Shown: in pieces, positions 9,176 through 17,659 of the stretch
Layout of the letters: the number at the start of each line of letters is the position of its first letter
How positions within the stretch are numbered: the first letter of the stretch is position 1
Assembly: GCA_035503915.1 (NCBI GenBank)
Contig: DATJSU010000022.1
Coordinates: 124,001 to 188,000 of the forward strand
DNA length: 64,000 nt
DNA from: DATJMJ01 sp035503915
Lineage (GTDB): Bacteria; Actinomycetota; Acidimicrobiia; Acidimicrobiales; Palsa-688
Reading direction: 5' to 3'
Notes under the pieces: model-generated
Databases searched by the model: none
What the model was told of the DNA's origin: nothing
Seen by the model: the letters and a program-made list of their open reading frames with translations, nothing else
Translations under genes and position numbers: made by a program

Positions 9176-11617
9176 CTAAGCCGTCCCCCTTCTGACCCGT
9201 GCTCCGCGGCCGGGCTTATCTCCTCCTGGGGGCGGTTCGTGCGCCGGAGCGCGGCCCCGAGGCTGGCCTGGCGGGTCACGGGGCGCGAGCGGGGGGATGG
9301 AGCGGGTGGCACTTTCTCCCGGTCTGAGGCTTATCGCCTCGCCGTAGTGGTGGAGCGTGATGGGCTCGGAGAAAGCCCCCGGGAGGGGCCCGCGCGAGCT
9401 GTAGACGGCGCTGGAAGCCGTCACCGCGACCGCGAGGCGGGACCCTCTCCAGACAACTCGGAACGATACACGCCCGAGCCTTGCCGGCAGCCTGGGCGAG
9501 AAGTTGAGCTTCCCATCGCTCTGGCGCATGCCACCGAGCCCGGCAACGAGCGCGAGCCAGCTGCCGGCGAGGGAAGCCATGTGCAGGCCGTCGCGCGTAT
9601 TGTGCTCGAGGTCTTCCAGGTCCATGAGGGCGGCCTCGCGCAGGTAGTCATAGGCCAGGTCCATATACCCGAGCTCGGCCGCAACTATGGACTGGATGCA
9701 GGCCGAAAGCGACGAGTCGCGCACCGTAATTGCCTCGTAATAGCGGAAGTTGCGTTCCTTTTCCTCAGCGCTGAAGGCGTCACCCCGCAAGTACATGGCC
9801 ATTACGAGGTCGGCCTGCTTGACGACCTGGCTCCGGTAGAGGTCGAAGTACGAAAAATGAAGCAACAATGGGTATTGGTCGTCCTTGGTCGCTGCGAAGT
9901 CCCACGGCTGGTGGCGCGTGAAACCCTCCGACTGCTGGTGCACGCCGAGCTCTTTGTCAAAGGGGACAACGATTTGTCCCGCCGCCTTCCGCCAGGCGGT
10001 CACCTCCTCCCGCGAAACCGAGAGCTGAGCAGCGGCGTCCGGGTACCTCTCGGCAAGAAGAGCGGCGTCGGTCAGGTTCGCCTGGGCCATGAGGTTTGTG
10101 TAGATGTTGTTGTCCGCGATGGCCGAGTACTCATCGGGCCCTGTCACCCCATCGACCCGGAAGCCGTGGTCGTCGTCAAAGTGCCCGAGGCTCAGCCAGA
10201 GGCGGGCTGTCTCTACAACGAGCTCGGTGGCGACCGGTGCCATGTCCTCGTTCCCTGTCGCCTCGAGGTACCTTACGGCTGCGTGGGCGATGTCGGCGTT
10301 CACATGAAATGCCGCCAGGCTGGCGGGCCAATACCCGGAACACTCCTCGCCGAGTATCGTCCGCCAGGGGAAAGCAGCACCCCGGCGCCCCAGCTGGACT
10401 GCTCGTTTGCGCGCCTGGGGGAGAGTGCTCTGACGCCAAATGAGCGCGTCAGCTGCGGCGTCGGGCGCAGTTGCGGTAAGCACTGGCAGCACAAAGGTTT
10501 CTGTGTCCCAAAATGCGTGGCCGTCGTAGCCCGGGCCGGTCAAACCCTTGGCCGGGATCGCTCGTTGCTCGGCGCGCACCCCGGCCTGAAGGATTTGAAA
10601 GAGAGCAAATCGTGCCGCCTGCTGGACCTCTTGGTCCTCGTGAACCTCGATGTCCGCGCGGTCCCAAAATTGGTCCAAGTACGCGCGCTGCGCGGCCAGC
10701 AGCCCCTCAAAGCCGGTGTGCCGCGCGGCATAGGCGGCACCTGCGACTTGGTCCTCCAGGGCCGGCAAAGAACGCTCTTCGGACCAACCGTAGGCAAGGT
10801 ACTTGATGACGTGGACCTTTTCGCCCGGCGCCAAGAGCGCCGTTATCGTCACCCGCCCCTTGTCGGCCCAGACCTCCGTGCGCTCTTGATGGTCGCCCGG
10901 GATCTCGAGGATCTCGTGGTCCATCAACGCCGCCATTCGCTGGCCCGACAAGCGGGTGCCATGGACGAGCAGGACCTGAAGCGCGCTGCTTGCTTGCGAG
11001 ACGCCGACGAGAGGAGCCTTGAGCACGGCGGCAGCCCTCGGGTCCGGCACGATGCCGCTCGTGGTCGACTGGCCGGGCTCGGGCAGTTCCTCGTTTGCTA
11101 CCAGCTCGGACTGGACGACTACTCGTACGGGATGGTCCGTCGCGGAAACTTCGTAAGAAATGGCGGCCACTGCGCGCTGGGTGAGCGACACGATGCGGGT
11201 GGTCCGCAGCGCTATCGTGCGACGCCCGGGGGACTCCCAAAGGGCGTGCCGGTACAAAGCTCCTTCCCGGAAGTCAAGCACTCGCTCATGCTCCAAGAGG
11301 CGGCCGTAGCGCACGTCTAAGGGCTCGTCATCAACGAGGAGGCGGATGAGCTTGCCGTTGGTGACGTTTACCACGGTCTCGCTCGAACCAGGCTGCCCGT
11401 AAGCGCTTTCAGCGGAAAGCAACGGCCGCAGCTCGCAAAACGACCCCAGGTAGGTACCGGGAAGGCCGTGCGGCTCACCCTCGTCCAGGTTGCCTCGCAA
11501 GCCGATATGCCCGTTGGACAAGGCGAACACAGACTCGCTCTGAGCGAGCACGTCGAGATGGAGAGCCGTCTCTCTTACCAGCCATGGCTCGGCACCATAT
11601 GCCGGATGGGTGATCAT
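9176..11617 (-). CDS. Glycoside hydrolase family 65 disaccharide phosphorylase
   Basis: 813 residues, typical for GH65 (maltose/trehalose/kojibiose phosphorylase group). N-terminal beta-sandwich: ESVFALSNGHIGLRGNLDEGEPHGLPGTYLGSF. The (alpha/alpha)6 barrel contains HAFWDTETFVLPVL (about 367-380) and GVTGPDEYSAIADNNIYTN, where Glu496 is the expected general acid. GFTRHQPWDF is the region preceding the phosphate site. It converts an alpha-linked glucose disaccharide plus phosphate to beta-glucose-1-phosphate and glucose. It overlaps the upstream beta-phosphoglucomutase by 4 nt, the classic pairing that feeds beta-G1P to G6P. Trehalose is the most likely substrate in an actinomycete, but this is inference. 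Confidence 0.9.
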   Translation of the reverse strand: MITHPAYGAEPWLVRETALHLDVLAQSESVFALSNGHIGLRGNLDEGEPHGLPGTYLGSFCELRPLLSAESAYGQPGSSETVVNVTNGKLIRLLVDDEPLDVRYGRLLEHERVLDFREGALYRHALWESPGRRTIALRTTRIVSLTQRAVAAISYEVSATDHPVRVVVQSELVANEELPEPGQSTTSGIVPDPRAAAVLKAPLVGVSQASSALQVLLVHGTRLSGQRMAALMDHEILEIPGDHQERTEVWADKGRVTITALLAPGEKVHVIKYLAYGWSEERSLPALEDQVAGAAYAARHTGFEGLLAAQRAYLDQFWDRADIEVHEDQEVQQAARFALFQILQAGVRAEQRAIPAKGLTGPGYDGHAFWDTETFVLPVLTATAPDAAADALIWRQSTLPQARKRAVQLGRRGAAFPWRTILGEECSGYWPASLAAFHVNADIAHAAVRYLEATGNEDMAPVATELVVETARLWLSLGHFDDDHGFRVDGVTGPDEYSAIADNNIYTNLMAQANLTDAALLAERYPDAAAQLSVSREEVTAWRKAAGQIVVPFDKELGVHQQSEGFTRHQPWDFAATKDDQYPLLLHFSYFDLYRSQVVKQADLVMAMYLRGDAFSAEEKERNFRYYEAITVRDSSLSACIQSIVAAELGYMDLAYDYLREAALMDLEDLEHNTRDGLHMASLAGSWLALVAGLGGMRQSDGKLNFSPRLPARLGRVSFRVVWRGSRLAVAVTASSAVYSSRGPLPGAFSEPITLHHYGEAISLRPGESATRSIPPLAPRDPPGQPRGRAPAHEPPPGGDKPGRGARVRRGTA

Positions 11618-12447
11618 TGGCGGGCTGCCAGGAGCTCGGCGAGGTCCGTGACAACTCGCGAAGCCCCGTGTTCCAAGAGCGCAGTGGCTTGGCCGACGCG
11701 GTCGACGCCTACCACGAACTTGAAGCTCCCGGCTCGGCCAGCGGCGACACCCGCGAGCGCGTCTTCGAAAACAGCAGCTGCGGCGGGGCTGGCGTCGAGC
11801 AGGCGCGCTCCGGCGAGGTACGTGTCGGGAGCAGGCTTGCCGGCGAGGTGATCGCGTTCGGCGACGTGGCCGTCGACGATACCGTCAAAAAGCCCCAGTA
11901 TCCCGGCCGATTGAAGTACGTCCCGGCAGTTGGTGGACGAAGACACGACTCCCGCGCGCAAGCCTGCCCTCCGCACCGCCTCGACGTAGGTGACTGAACC
12001 TGGGTACGGCTTCACGCCGTCGTCGTGGACGCGGCGGAGCACTATTACGTTTTTCCGGTTGCCAAGACCGTAAAGGGTGTTGGCCGTGGGCGGGTCGTCG
12101 TGGCTCCCCTTGGGAAGTTGGATGTGGCGCGAGGCGAGGAAGTCCTCGACGCCGGCGAGCCGCGGCTTGCCGTCCACGTACTGGTCGTAGTCGTCGTGCG
12201 CGTCAAAAGGGCGCAGGTCGACGGAGCCGTCCCCGCCCCTCCCGCCCCTCCCGCCCCTCCCGCCCCTCACGCTCGTCTCGCTCGTCTCGCCTGCCCGGCC
12301 TGCCCCGCTCTGGGGGTAGCTGGCGAGGAACTCGTCGAACATCTCCTTCCAGGCCGCCGCGTGGATCTCGGCGGTCTCTGTGAGGACCCCGTCCAGGTCG
12401 AAAAGGCAGGCGCGGACCTCATCTGGTAGACCAAGCATGGCCACCAT
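11614..12447 (-). CDS. Beta-phosphoglucomutase-like HAD hydrolase
   Basis: 277 residues with HAD motif I FDLDGVLTETAEIHAAAW, motif II around VVSSSTN, and motif III-IV region GKPAPDTYLAGARLLD...AAVFEDALAGVAAG, as in beta-PGM. Interconverts beta-glucose-1-phosphate and glucose-6-phosphate. The cap domain carries a Gly/Arg insert (about residues 60-72) encoded by four 9-bp repeats (12232-12267). Stop and GH65 start overlap (ATGA), so the two are translationally coupled. An alternative ATG lies at 12438. Confidence 0.88.
   Translation of the reverse strand: MVAMLGLPDEVRACLFDLDGVLTETAEIHAAAWKEMFDEFLASYPQSGAGRAGETSETSVRGGRGGRGGRGGDGSVDLRPFDAHDDYDQYVDGKPRLAGVEDFLASRHIQLPKGSHDDPPTANTLYGLGNRKNVIVLRRVHDDGVKPYPGSVTYVEAVRRAGLRAGVVSSSTNCRDVLQSAGILGLFDGIVDGHVAERDHLAGKPAPDTYLAGARLLDASPAAAAVFEDALAGVAAGRAGSFKFVVGVDRVGQATALLEHGASRVVTDLAELLAARQ
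12232..12267. repeat. 9-bp tandem repeat, 4 copies, inside beta-PGM gene
   Basis: Four perfect copies of CCCGCCCCT on the plus strand, encoding a GGR-type repeat on the minus-strand protein, followed by a degenerate CTCGCTCGT-like pair. Length is a multiple of three, so copy-number changes keep the frame. Confidence 0.9.
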
Positions 12448-12485
12448 CTAACCAAGAGCCTTGTGCACTAACCAAGGGGGCCCCC

Positions 12486-12505
12486 AGGAGCCCTCGGGCG
12501 CTCCT
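12486..12505 (-). terminator. Weak hairpin at the murA stop codon
   Basis: AGGAGC and GCTCCT arms flank a short GC-rich loop overlapping the end of murA; a GGGGGCCCCC palindrome (12476-12485) lies next to it. No T-tract follows, so this is only a possible terminator or processing hairpin between murA and the beta-PGM/GH65 pair. Confidence 0.3.
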
Positions 12506-13802
12506 AGCGGGCCTCCAAAAGAAGCCCGAGCGAGCGGAGCTGCTCGGCGGGCCGGTGGTACCCGCGCTCCAAGTGCCGCACACCGTGGATGACCGTCGGC
12601 CCGGAGGCCGCGGCCGCGGCTATGACGCTCGAAAAGCCCGCCCGCACGTCCGGCACGTCGACCTCGGTGCCTTGCAATTTTGACGGCCCACGTACGACCG
12701 CGGAATGCAGGTAGCTCTTGTCGTGGAACCGGCACGCCGGGCCCCCGAGGCATGTGGCGAAGAGGCCGATCTCGCCGCCCATTGCCTTTAGGGCCGGGAC
12801 GTACACGAAGCGGTCTTCATAAACCGTCTCGTGGAGCACCGACATGCCTTCTGCCTGGGTGAAAAGGACCATGAGCGGCGTTTGCCAGTCCGTCATGAAC
12901 CCCGGGTGGACGTCGGTCTGGACTGCGGCGGCGTGGAGTCCGTCGGGGGCAAAGGCCGAAATGCCAAACTCGTCGATGCTCACTTGGGCGCCCATCCGCA
13001 GGAGCGTCGTGATCGCGGTGACGAGACGGTCTTGACCGCACCCGATCACGCGGACGGCGCCGCGTGTGATCAGGCCGGCGACCAGGTAGGAGAACGCCTC
13101 ATTGCGGTCACCCTGCAAGCGCGTCTGGGCGCCGTGGAGCTCGGGGACGCCTTCAATGACCATTCGGCGGTCGGGAGCGAGCTCGATGCGCGCCCCCATG
13201 CGCTGCAGGAACAACGCCAGCTCGAGGACTTCCGGCTCGGTCGCTGCGTTCCTGATCACGGTCTTTCCTTCGGCCAAGGCCGCCGATAGGAGCGCAGACT
13301 CGGTCGCGCCGACGCTCGGGTAGGGGAGCTCGATTATCGTCCCGGTCAAGCGGCGACAGCGGGCCTGGATGCCGTCGTCAGTGACCTCGACTTCTGCACC
13401 GAGCGCCTCGAGCGTCTTCACATGAAAGTCGACCGGCCTCCCCCCGATCCTGTCCCCGCCGACGAGGGGCACAAAAGCCTCTCCGGTGAGGTGGACGAGC
13501 GGCCCGAGAAGCAGGACCGGGATGCGGTTGAGCCCGCTGAACGACAGCGGCACAACCGGTTTGGCCTGCTCGGGGGGAGTAATCACGAGCGTCCCGTCGT
13601 CCTGCTCGACACCCGCACCGATCGCCCGGAGGATGTCCGCCGTGATCTGTACATCCCCGACCTCGGGGACATTTGCGATCGTGCTCGGCCCCTGCCCGAG
13701 GATGGCGGCGACCATGTGCTTGGTGACGGCGTTCTTCGACCCGTAGACCTGGACATCTCCCACGAGGGGCCCGTTGGGCTGGATATACCACGCATCTGAC
13801 AC
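12504..13802 (-). CDS. murA: UDP-N-acetylglucosamine 1-carboxyvinyltransferase MurA, Asp-variant
   Basis: First committed step of peptidoglycan synthesis: transfers enolpyruvate from PEP to UDP-GlcNAc. 432 residues of the EPSP-synthase fold. SKNAVTKHMVAAIL (about 22-35) supplies the conserved Lys-Asn, GRPVDFHVKTLEALGAEV follows the catalytic loop, and DWQTPLMVLFTQAEG and the C-terminal GYHRPAEQLRSLG region are present. At the catalytic-loop position where most bacteria have GGCxIG, this protein reads GGDRIGGRPVD: Asp117 replaces Cys. The same change in M. tuberculosis MurA makes the enzyme fosfomycin-insensitive. ATG start at 13802; it lies upstream of the beta-PGM gene on the same strand, with a 56-bp spacer. 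Confidence 0.93.
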   Translation of the reverse strand: MSDAWYIQPNGPLVGDVQVYGSKNAVTKHMVAAILGQGPSTIANVPEVGDVQITADILRAIGAGVEQDDGTLVITPPEQAKPVVPLSFSGLNRIPVLLLGPLVHLTGEAFVPLVGGDRIGGRPVDFHVKTLEALGAEVEVTDDGIQARCRRLTGTIIELPYPSVGATESALLSAALAEGKTVIRNAATEPEVLELALFLQRMGARIELAPDRRMVIEGVPELHGAQTRLQGDRNEAFSYLVAGLITRGAVRVIGCGQDRLVTAITTLLRMGAQVSIDEFGISAFAPDGLHAAAVQTDVHPGFMTDWQTPLMVLFTQAEGMSVLHETVYEDRFVYVPALKAMGGEIGLFATCLGGPACRFHDKSYLHSAVVRGPSKLQGTEVDVPDVRAGFSSVIAAAAASGPTVIHGVRHLERGYHRPAEQLRSLGLLLEAR

Positions 13803-14060
13803 AGTTCGGATCTTCTCAGATGAGCGGGTACCAGTCGGAGTTCTCGGGTTGGGGAGGTGTTGCCAGTGCTACGGCAGGGGGGCTCCACCGACGCCGGCAG
13901 CAGCACTTGTAGAGAGATGTGGTCGAGCCGGTTCGACTATTGCCGCCGGCCACGGTAGAACAGCAATTGCTGGCGTGGGGTGCACCGCTCCGTTGGCGCA
14001 GTGGCCCCAGACCATGCCAGTGACACTGCCAAAGAGACTGCAAAAAGGACGTGAACTGTC

Positions 14061-14579
14061 GTGCACATCAGGGATATCTTCCTAGACGGGTTTGGCCGGA
14101 TCAAAGAGGGCGTCCCGCGCACAATCGAGGGGCTCAGCGTCGAGGAGCTCGCCTTGCGTCCTGACAAAGAAGCCAACTCCATTGGGTGGCTCGTCTGGCA
14201 CCTGGCCCGGGTCCAGGACGACCACATTGCGGGCGCCGCCGGGCTCGACCAAGTTTGGTTCAAGGCGGGCTGGGCCAAGCGCCTTGACCTTGGGTTGGCG
14301 CCCGAAGATACCGGTTATGGGCACAGACCAACCGACGTCGAGCGTGTTAGGGCGAGCGGCGAGGAACTGGCCGCGTACCACGAAGAGGTCTCTGCGCAAA
14401 CACTGAAGTTCCTGGAGGACCTCGGTGACCAAGACTTCGACCGCGTCGTCGACGAGCGTTGGGACCCGCCCGTGACGCTCGGTGTGCGCCTTGTGAGCGT
14501 GCTGGAAGACGATGCGCAACACCTCGGCCAGGCCGCGTACCTCCGGGGGCTTATAGAGAGGCGACGCGCGGGGGCTTGA
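14061..14579 (+). CDS. DinB-like / DUF664 protein (possible mycothiol-dependent transferase)
   Basis: 172 residues, four-helix bundle type. IGWLVWHLARVQDDHIAG (about 41-58) and the C-terminal DDAQHLGQAAYLRGL carry the His residues that form the metal site in DinB/YfiT-type proteins. In mycothiol-producing actinobacteria DUF664 members are thought to be thiol S-transferases, consistent with an mshC gene at 33.9 kb. GTG start with AAAAGGACG upstream. The 258 bp between murA and this gene contains no convincing gene. Confidence 0.78.
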   Translation: MHIRDIFLDGFGRIKEGVPRTIEGLSVEELALRPDKEANSIGWLVWHLARVQDDHIAGAAGLDQVWFKAGWAKRLDLGLAPEDTGYGHRPTDVERVRASGEELAAYHEEVSAQTLKFLEDLGDQDFDRVVDERWDPPVTLGVRLVSVLEDDAQHLGQAAYLRGLIERRRAGA

Positions 14580-14661
14580 GCGCTCCCGTGAGGAGCAGAG
14601 GCGAAGTGGTTGCCGGCCTGAGCGTAGGTGCCGGCCCGAGCGTGGGTGCCGGCCTGAGCGG

Positions 14662-16140
14662 TCAGCCGGGCGAGGTCAGTGCCTGAAGCGTCGCGCGCGC
14701 GCCACTGTCGTGGAGCGATGCCAAGGTCTCCACGTAGGCAGTAGCAAATCGCGGGTCATCGACGAGGTCTCCGAAAATATCGCGGTTTTCCAAGAAGGCT
14801 GTCGGGTTGGTCCTCTGTTGGCGGGCGGATGCCACGAGGCGGTCCTTGAGGTGGTCGACGATATCGATCGGCGCCCCGTCCTCGTCGGTGCCTTCGGCGT
14901 AGCGCGCCCAGCAGGCAATGACGGTGGCACAATGGCGGATGCTCCCGCCCGCTTCGAGCTGGTACCGCACCACCGGCAGGAGGAACTTCGGGATGAGGTC
15001 CGAACCGTTCGTGCACAGGCGCGCCACCGTGTCGGCGACTTCGGGGTTGGAGAAGCGGTCAATTAGTTCACGGGCGTAGGAGGGAAGGTCTATGCCGGGG
15101 ACCGGTTGCAGGGTGGGCATGGCTTCTTGGATCATGTACCCGAGCAGGAACTGGGCGAACAAGGGGTCCCTCACTACTTCGTGCACGAGCCGGTACCCGG
15201 CCAGGTAGCCGGCGTAGCAGAGAGCTTGGTGGCTCGCGTTCAGGAGCCGTAATTTCATCAGCTCGTAGGGTGCAACGTCGGCGACCAATTGCACACCGGC
15301 GTCCTGCAACGGTGGCCGGCCAAAACTGAAAGTGTCTTCGAGGGCCCACTGCACGAACGGCTCGCACAAGACCGGCCAGCCGTCTTCGACGCCAAAGCGG
15401 GCCGCAACCTCGGCGCGGTCACGGTCGGTCGTGGCCGGAGTGATCCGGTCGACCATCGAGTTCGGGAAATGAACGTTCGCCCGGGCCCAGCTGGCCAGCT
15501 CAGGGCTCACCAGTTCGGCAAAGGAGGTGAAGGCCTCGCGTGCCACGTCCCCGTTGCCCTGGACGTTGTCGCAGGACACGACGGTGAAGGGCGGCACTCC
15601 CGCCTGGTATCGTCGGTGGAGAGCCTGGGTTACGAAACCGAACACAGTGGTCGGGAGACAGCCCGGGGCGAGATCAGCCGTCACGCCGGCAATGGCGGGG
15701 TCGAACCGGCCGGTGACACGGTGAATGCCGTAACCGCCTTCGGTGATGGTGAGCGAGACGACCCTGACCTCAGGCGAGCACAAGCGGTCCAGGACAGCGG
15801 AAGGGTTGTCGGGGGCAAAGAGGTGCTCGGTAAGCGAACCAATCACCCGAGGTTCCCAGGTCCCGTCGGGATGTTTCAAGACCAGGGTGTACAACCCGTC
15901 CTGTGCCTTCAGGACCTCGCTCATCCGCCGGTCAAGGGGAAGTAGCCCGACTCCGCAGATGCCCCAATCAGACGCTTGGCCATTGTTCATCAATGTGTCC
16001 AGGTACATGGCTTCGTGGGCGCGGTGGAAGGCGCCGACGCCGAAATGGACGATACCGGCGGTCACTCCGCTGCGGTCATAACTGGGGACGGCGACGCGCG
16101 TGCTGAGCTCTCGCAACGTCGCGTCCCTGAGGGCCGTCAT
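14662..16140 (-). CDS. Mannitol 2-dehydrogenase family polyol dehydrogenase
   Basis: 492 residues, usual length of long-chain polyol dehydrogenases (mannitol 2-dehydrogenase, D-arabitol dehydrogenase, fructuronate reductase). IVHFGVGAFHRAHEAMYLD is the NAD-binding N-terminus. TITEGGYG, the VVSCDNVQGNG block and KLRLLNASHQALCYAGYLAG, which contains the family Lys-x5-Asn-x2-His catalytic set, are present. Oxidises a polyol (mannitol or D-arabitol) to fructose or xylulose. Last gene of the minus-strand operon, overlapping the xylulokinase stop by 4 nt. The pairing with xylulokinase favours D-arabitol to D-xylulose to xylulose-5-phosphate. Confidence 0.88.
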   Translation of the reverse strand: MTALRDATLRELSTRVAVPSYDRSGVTAGIVHFGVGAFHRAHEAMYLDTLMNNGQASDWGICGVGLLPLDRRMSEVLKAQDGLYTLVLKHPDGTWEPRVIGSLTEHLFAPDNPSAVLDRLCSPEVRVVSLTITEGGYGIHRVTGRFDPAIAGVTADLAPGCLPTTVFGFVTQALHRRYQAGVPPFTVVSCDNVQGNGDVAREAFTSFAELVSPELASWARANVHFPNSMVDRITPATTDRDRAEVAARFGVEDGWPVLCEPFVQWALEDTFSFGRPPLQDAGVQLVADVAPYELMKLRLLNASHQALCYAGYLAGYRLVHEVVRDPLFAQFLLGYMIQEAMPTLQPVPGIDLPSYARELIDRFSNPEVADTVARLCTNGSDLIPKFLLPVVRYQLEAGGSIRHCATVIACWARYAEGTDEDGAPIDIVDHLKDRLVASARQQRTNPTAFLENRDIFGDLVDDPRFATAYVETLASLHDSGARATLQALTSPG

Positions 16141-17648
16141 GATGGTGCTCCTTTCCCGCGGCGCTGGAGCGCCTTGATGACTCGATGGAACTCGCCCCGG
16201 CGGTCCCGGAACAACTCGCTCGCTCGCGAGGTTGGCTCGGCCACCGGAGTTGCTTTCGGCGCAAGTGGGCCTCCGATGTCGTCGGCGCTCACCATCTCCA
16301 CAGCGGCCGCGCCCATCAGTGCTGCGCCTCGAGCGGAGGCAGCCGGCACGGCGACTTCGTGCAGCGGTAGCTCGATGACGTCCGCGAGCATCTGTCGCCA
16401 GGCTGCACCCGCGGAACCACCGCCGCCCAACCGGAGATGGCCGGCGCCCTGGGCCCCGGGGAGGGCGTCGAACGCGTCGCGGACGGCGAAGGCGACTCCT
16501 TCGAGCGCCGCGTAGAGCAGGTCCCTCCGCTCATGGTCGAGCCCGAGGCCGGTCCAGGCTCCCCGCATGGTCGGGTCCAGATAGGGTGTTCGTTCCCCGA
16601 CAAGGTGGGGCAGGAAGAGCGGGGCGCTGGGCTCGGGCGCTCTCTCGGCCGTAGCGTACAGCTCGTCCCAACTGGCGTTCAGGATCTTCCGCGCCCAGTT
16701 GAGGGCGAGGCCGGCGTTGACCGTGGCGGCCATTGCGTACCAGCCGGCGGACAAACCGGGGGAGAAAGCGCTTCGGTAAAGGTGGGTTCCCGTCCCCGGG
16801 GTGGCGTCGGGCAGGGCGCGGGGGGTGACCAACTGAGCGCCCGTGCCGATCGTGAGCTGGAGCTCGCCTTGTCGAACGAGCCCGCTGCCGAGCATTGCCG
16901 CGGCTGTGTCAGCGGCACCAGCCGCGATCGGTGTGCCCGAGCTGAGGCCCAGGTGAGTGGCCCCCGGCGCGGTCAGCTCACCTGCGAGCACCAAGCCCGA
17001 TGGCAAAAGTGGCGCGAAAAGCTCGGCTCGCAGCCCGAGCCGGTCGATGGTCGAGGCATCCCAGCAGTCACCTGGCAGGTCGTACAAGAGGGTGGCCGAG
17101 GCATCGCTCGGTTCCGCGAAGGCTTGCCCGGACAGCTTCAGGCGGAGCCAGTCCTTGGGCTGCAGCGCCCATCGGGCGCGGTCGTAAATGGTCTTCTCGT
17201 GCTCGGCCACCCAGAGCACCAGGGGGCCGGCCATGCCAGGGCTGAGCGGGTTGGCCAACCGCCGGAGCGCCGCAGGGCCAAGGCGCCGGTAGGCACGCAG
17301 GTGAGCAGAAGCTCGCCCGTCAGCCCACAACAGGGCGGGCCGCAGCACCTCTCCGCCGCCCCCGGTCAGCACCACGCCGTGCATCTGCCCCGAAAGACCG
17401 ATCGCGACCGGTTTGGTACCTGCTTGCGCGACGCTTTGGCGGACGGCCGAGCCGACTGCCTCCCACCAGTCCTCCGGGGCGGATTCGGCCCAGCCGGGTT
17501 GGGCCGCCACTACCGGGTACTCCGCCGAAGCGACAGACAGCACCTGGCCCGCGGCGTCCGTTACGACTGCCTTGACCGAGCTTGTCCCAAGGTCGATCCC
17601 GAGCACGGTTTGCCGGTGCGCGCCCGGCATTCGGGTCGTGGAGCTCAC
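16137..17648 (-). CDS. xylB: Xylulokinase (FGGY family)
   Basis: 503 residues. N-terminal actin-like ATPase domain LGIDLGTSSVKAVVTDAAG, then IGLSGQMHGVVL, the xylulokinase-type signature, LLWADGRA, and the C-terminal LRLGGGGSAGAAWRQMLADVIELP, the FGGY C-terminal signature. Phosphorylates D-xylulose to xylulose-5-phosphate for the pentose phosphate pathway. Coupled by ATGA overlap with the downstream polyol dehydrogenase and separated by 11 bp from the upstream alcohol dehydrogenase. Alternative: a related ketose/polyol kinase, but the SGQMHG motif supports xylulokinase. Confidence 0.88.
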   Translation of the reverse strand: MSSTTRMPGAHRQTVLGIDLGTSSVKAVVTDAAGQVLSVASAEYPVVAAQPGWAESAPEDWWEAVGSAVRQSVAQAGTKPVAIGLSGQMHGVVLTGGGGEVLRPALLWADGRASAHLRAYRRLGPAALRRLANPLSPGMAGPLVLWVAEHEKTIYDRARWALQPKDWLRLKLSGQAFAEPSDASATLLYDLPGDCWDASTIDRLGLRAELFAPLLPSGLVLAGELTAPGATHLGLSSGTPIAAGAADTAAAMLGSGLVRQGELQLTIGTGAQLVTPRALPDATPGTGTHLYRSAFSPGLSAGWYAMAATVNAGLALNWARKILNASWDELYATAERAPEPSAPLFLPHLVGERTPYLDPTMRGAWTGLGLDHERRDLLYAALEGVAFAVRDAFDALPGAQGAGHLRLGGGGSAGAAWRQMLADVIELPLHEVAVPAASARGAALMGAAAVEMVSADDIGGPLAPKATPVAEPTSRASELFRDRRGEFHRVIKALQRRGKGAPS

Positions 17649-17659
17649 GGCGCCCGCTA

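Noticed and set aside
9239..11320. 693-codon open frame on the plus strand
   Set aside because: Antisense to the well-supported GH65 gene; composition is a high-GC shadow with no recognisable motif.
13925..13965. tRNA-like GGTTCGACT stretch before the DinB-like gene
   Set aside because: No matching acceptor, D or anticodon stems around it.
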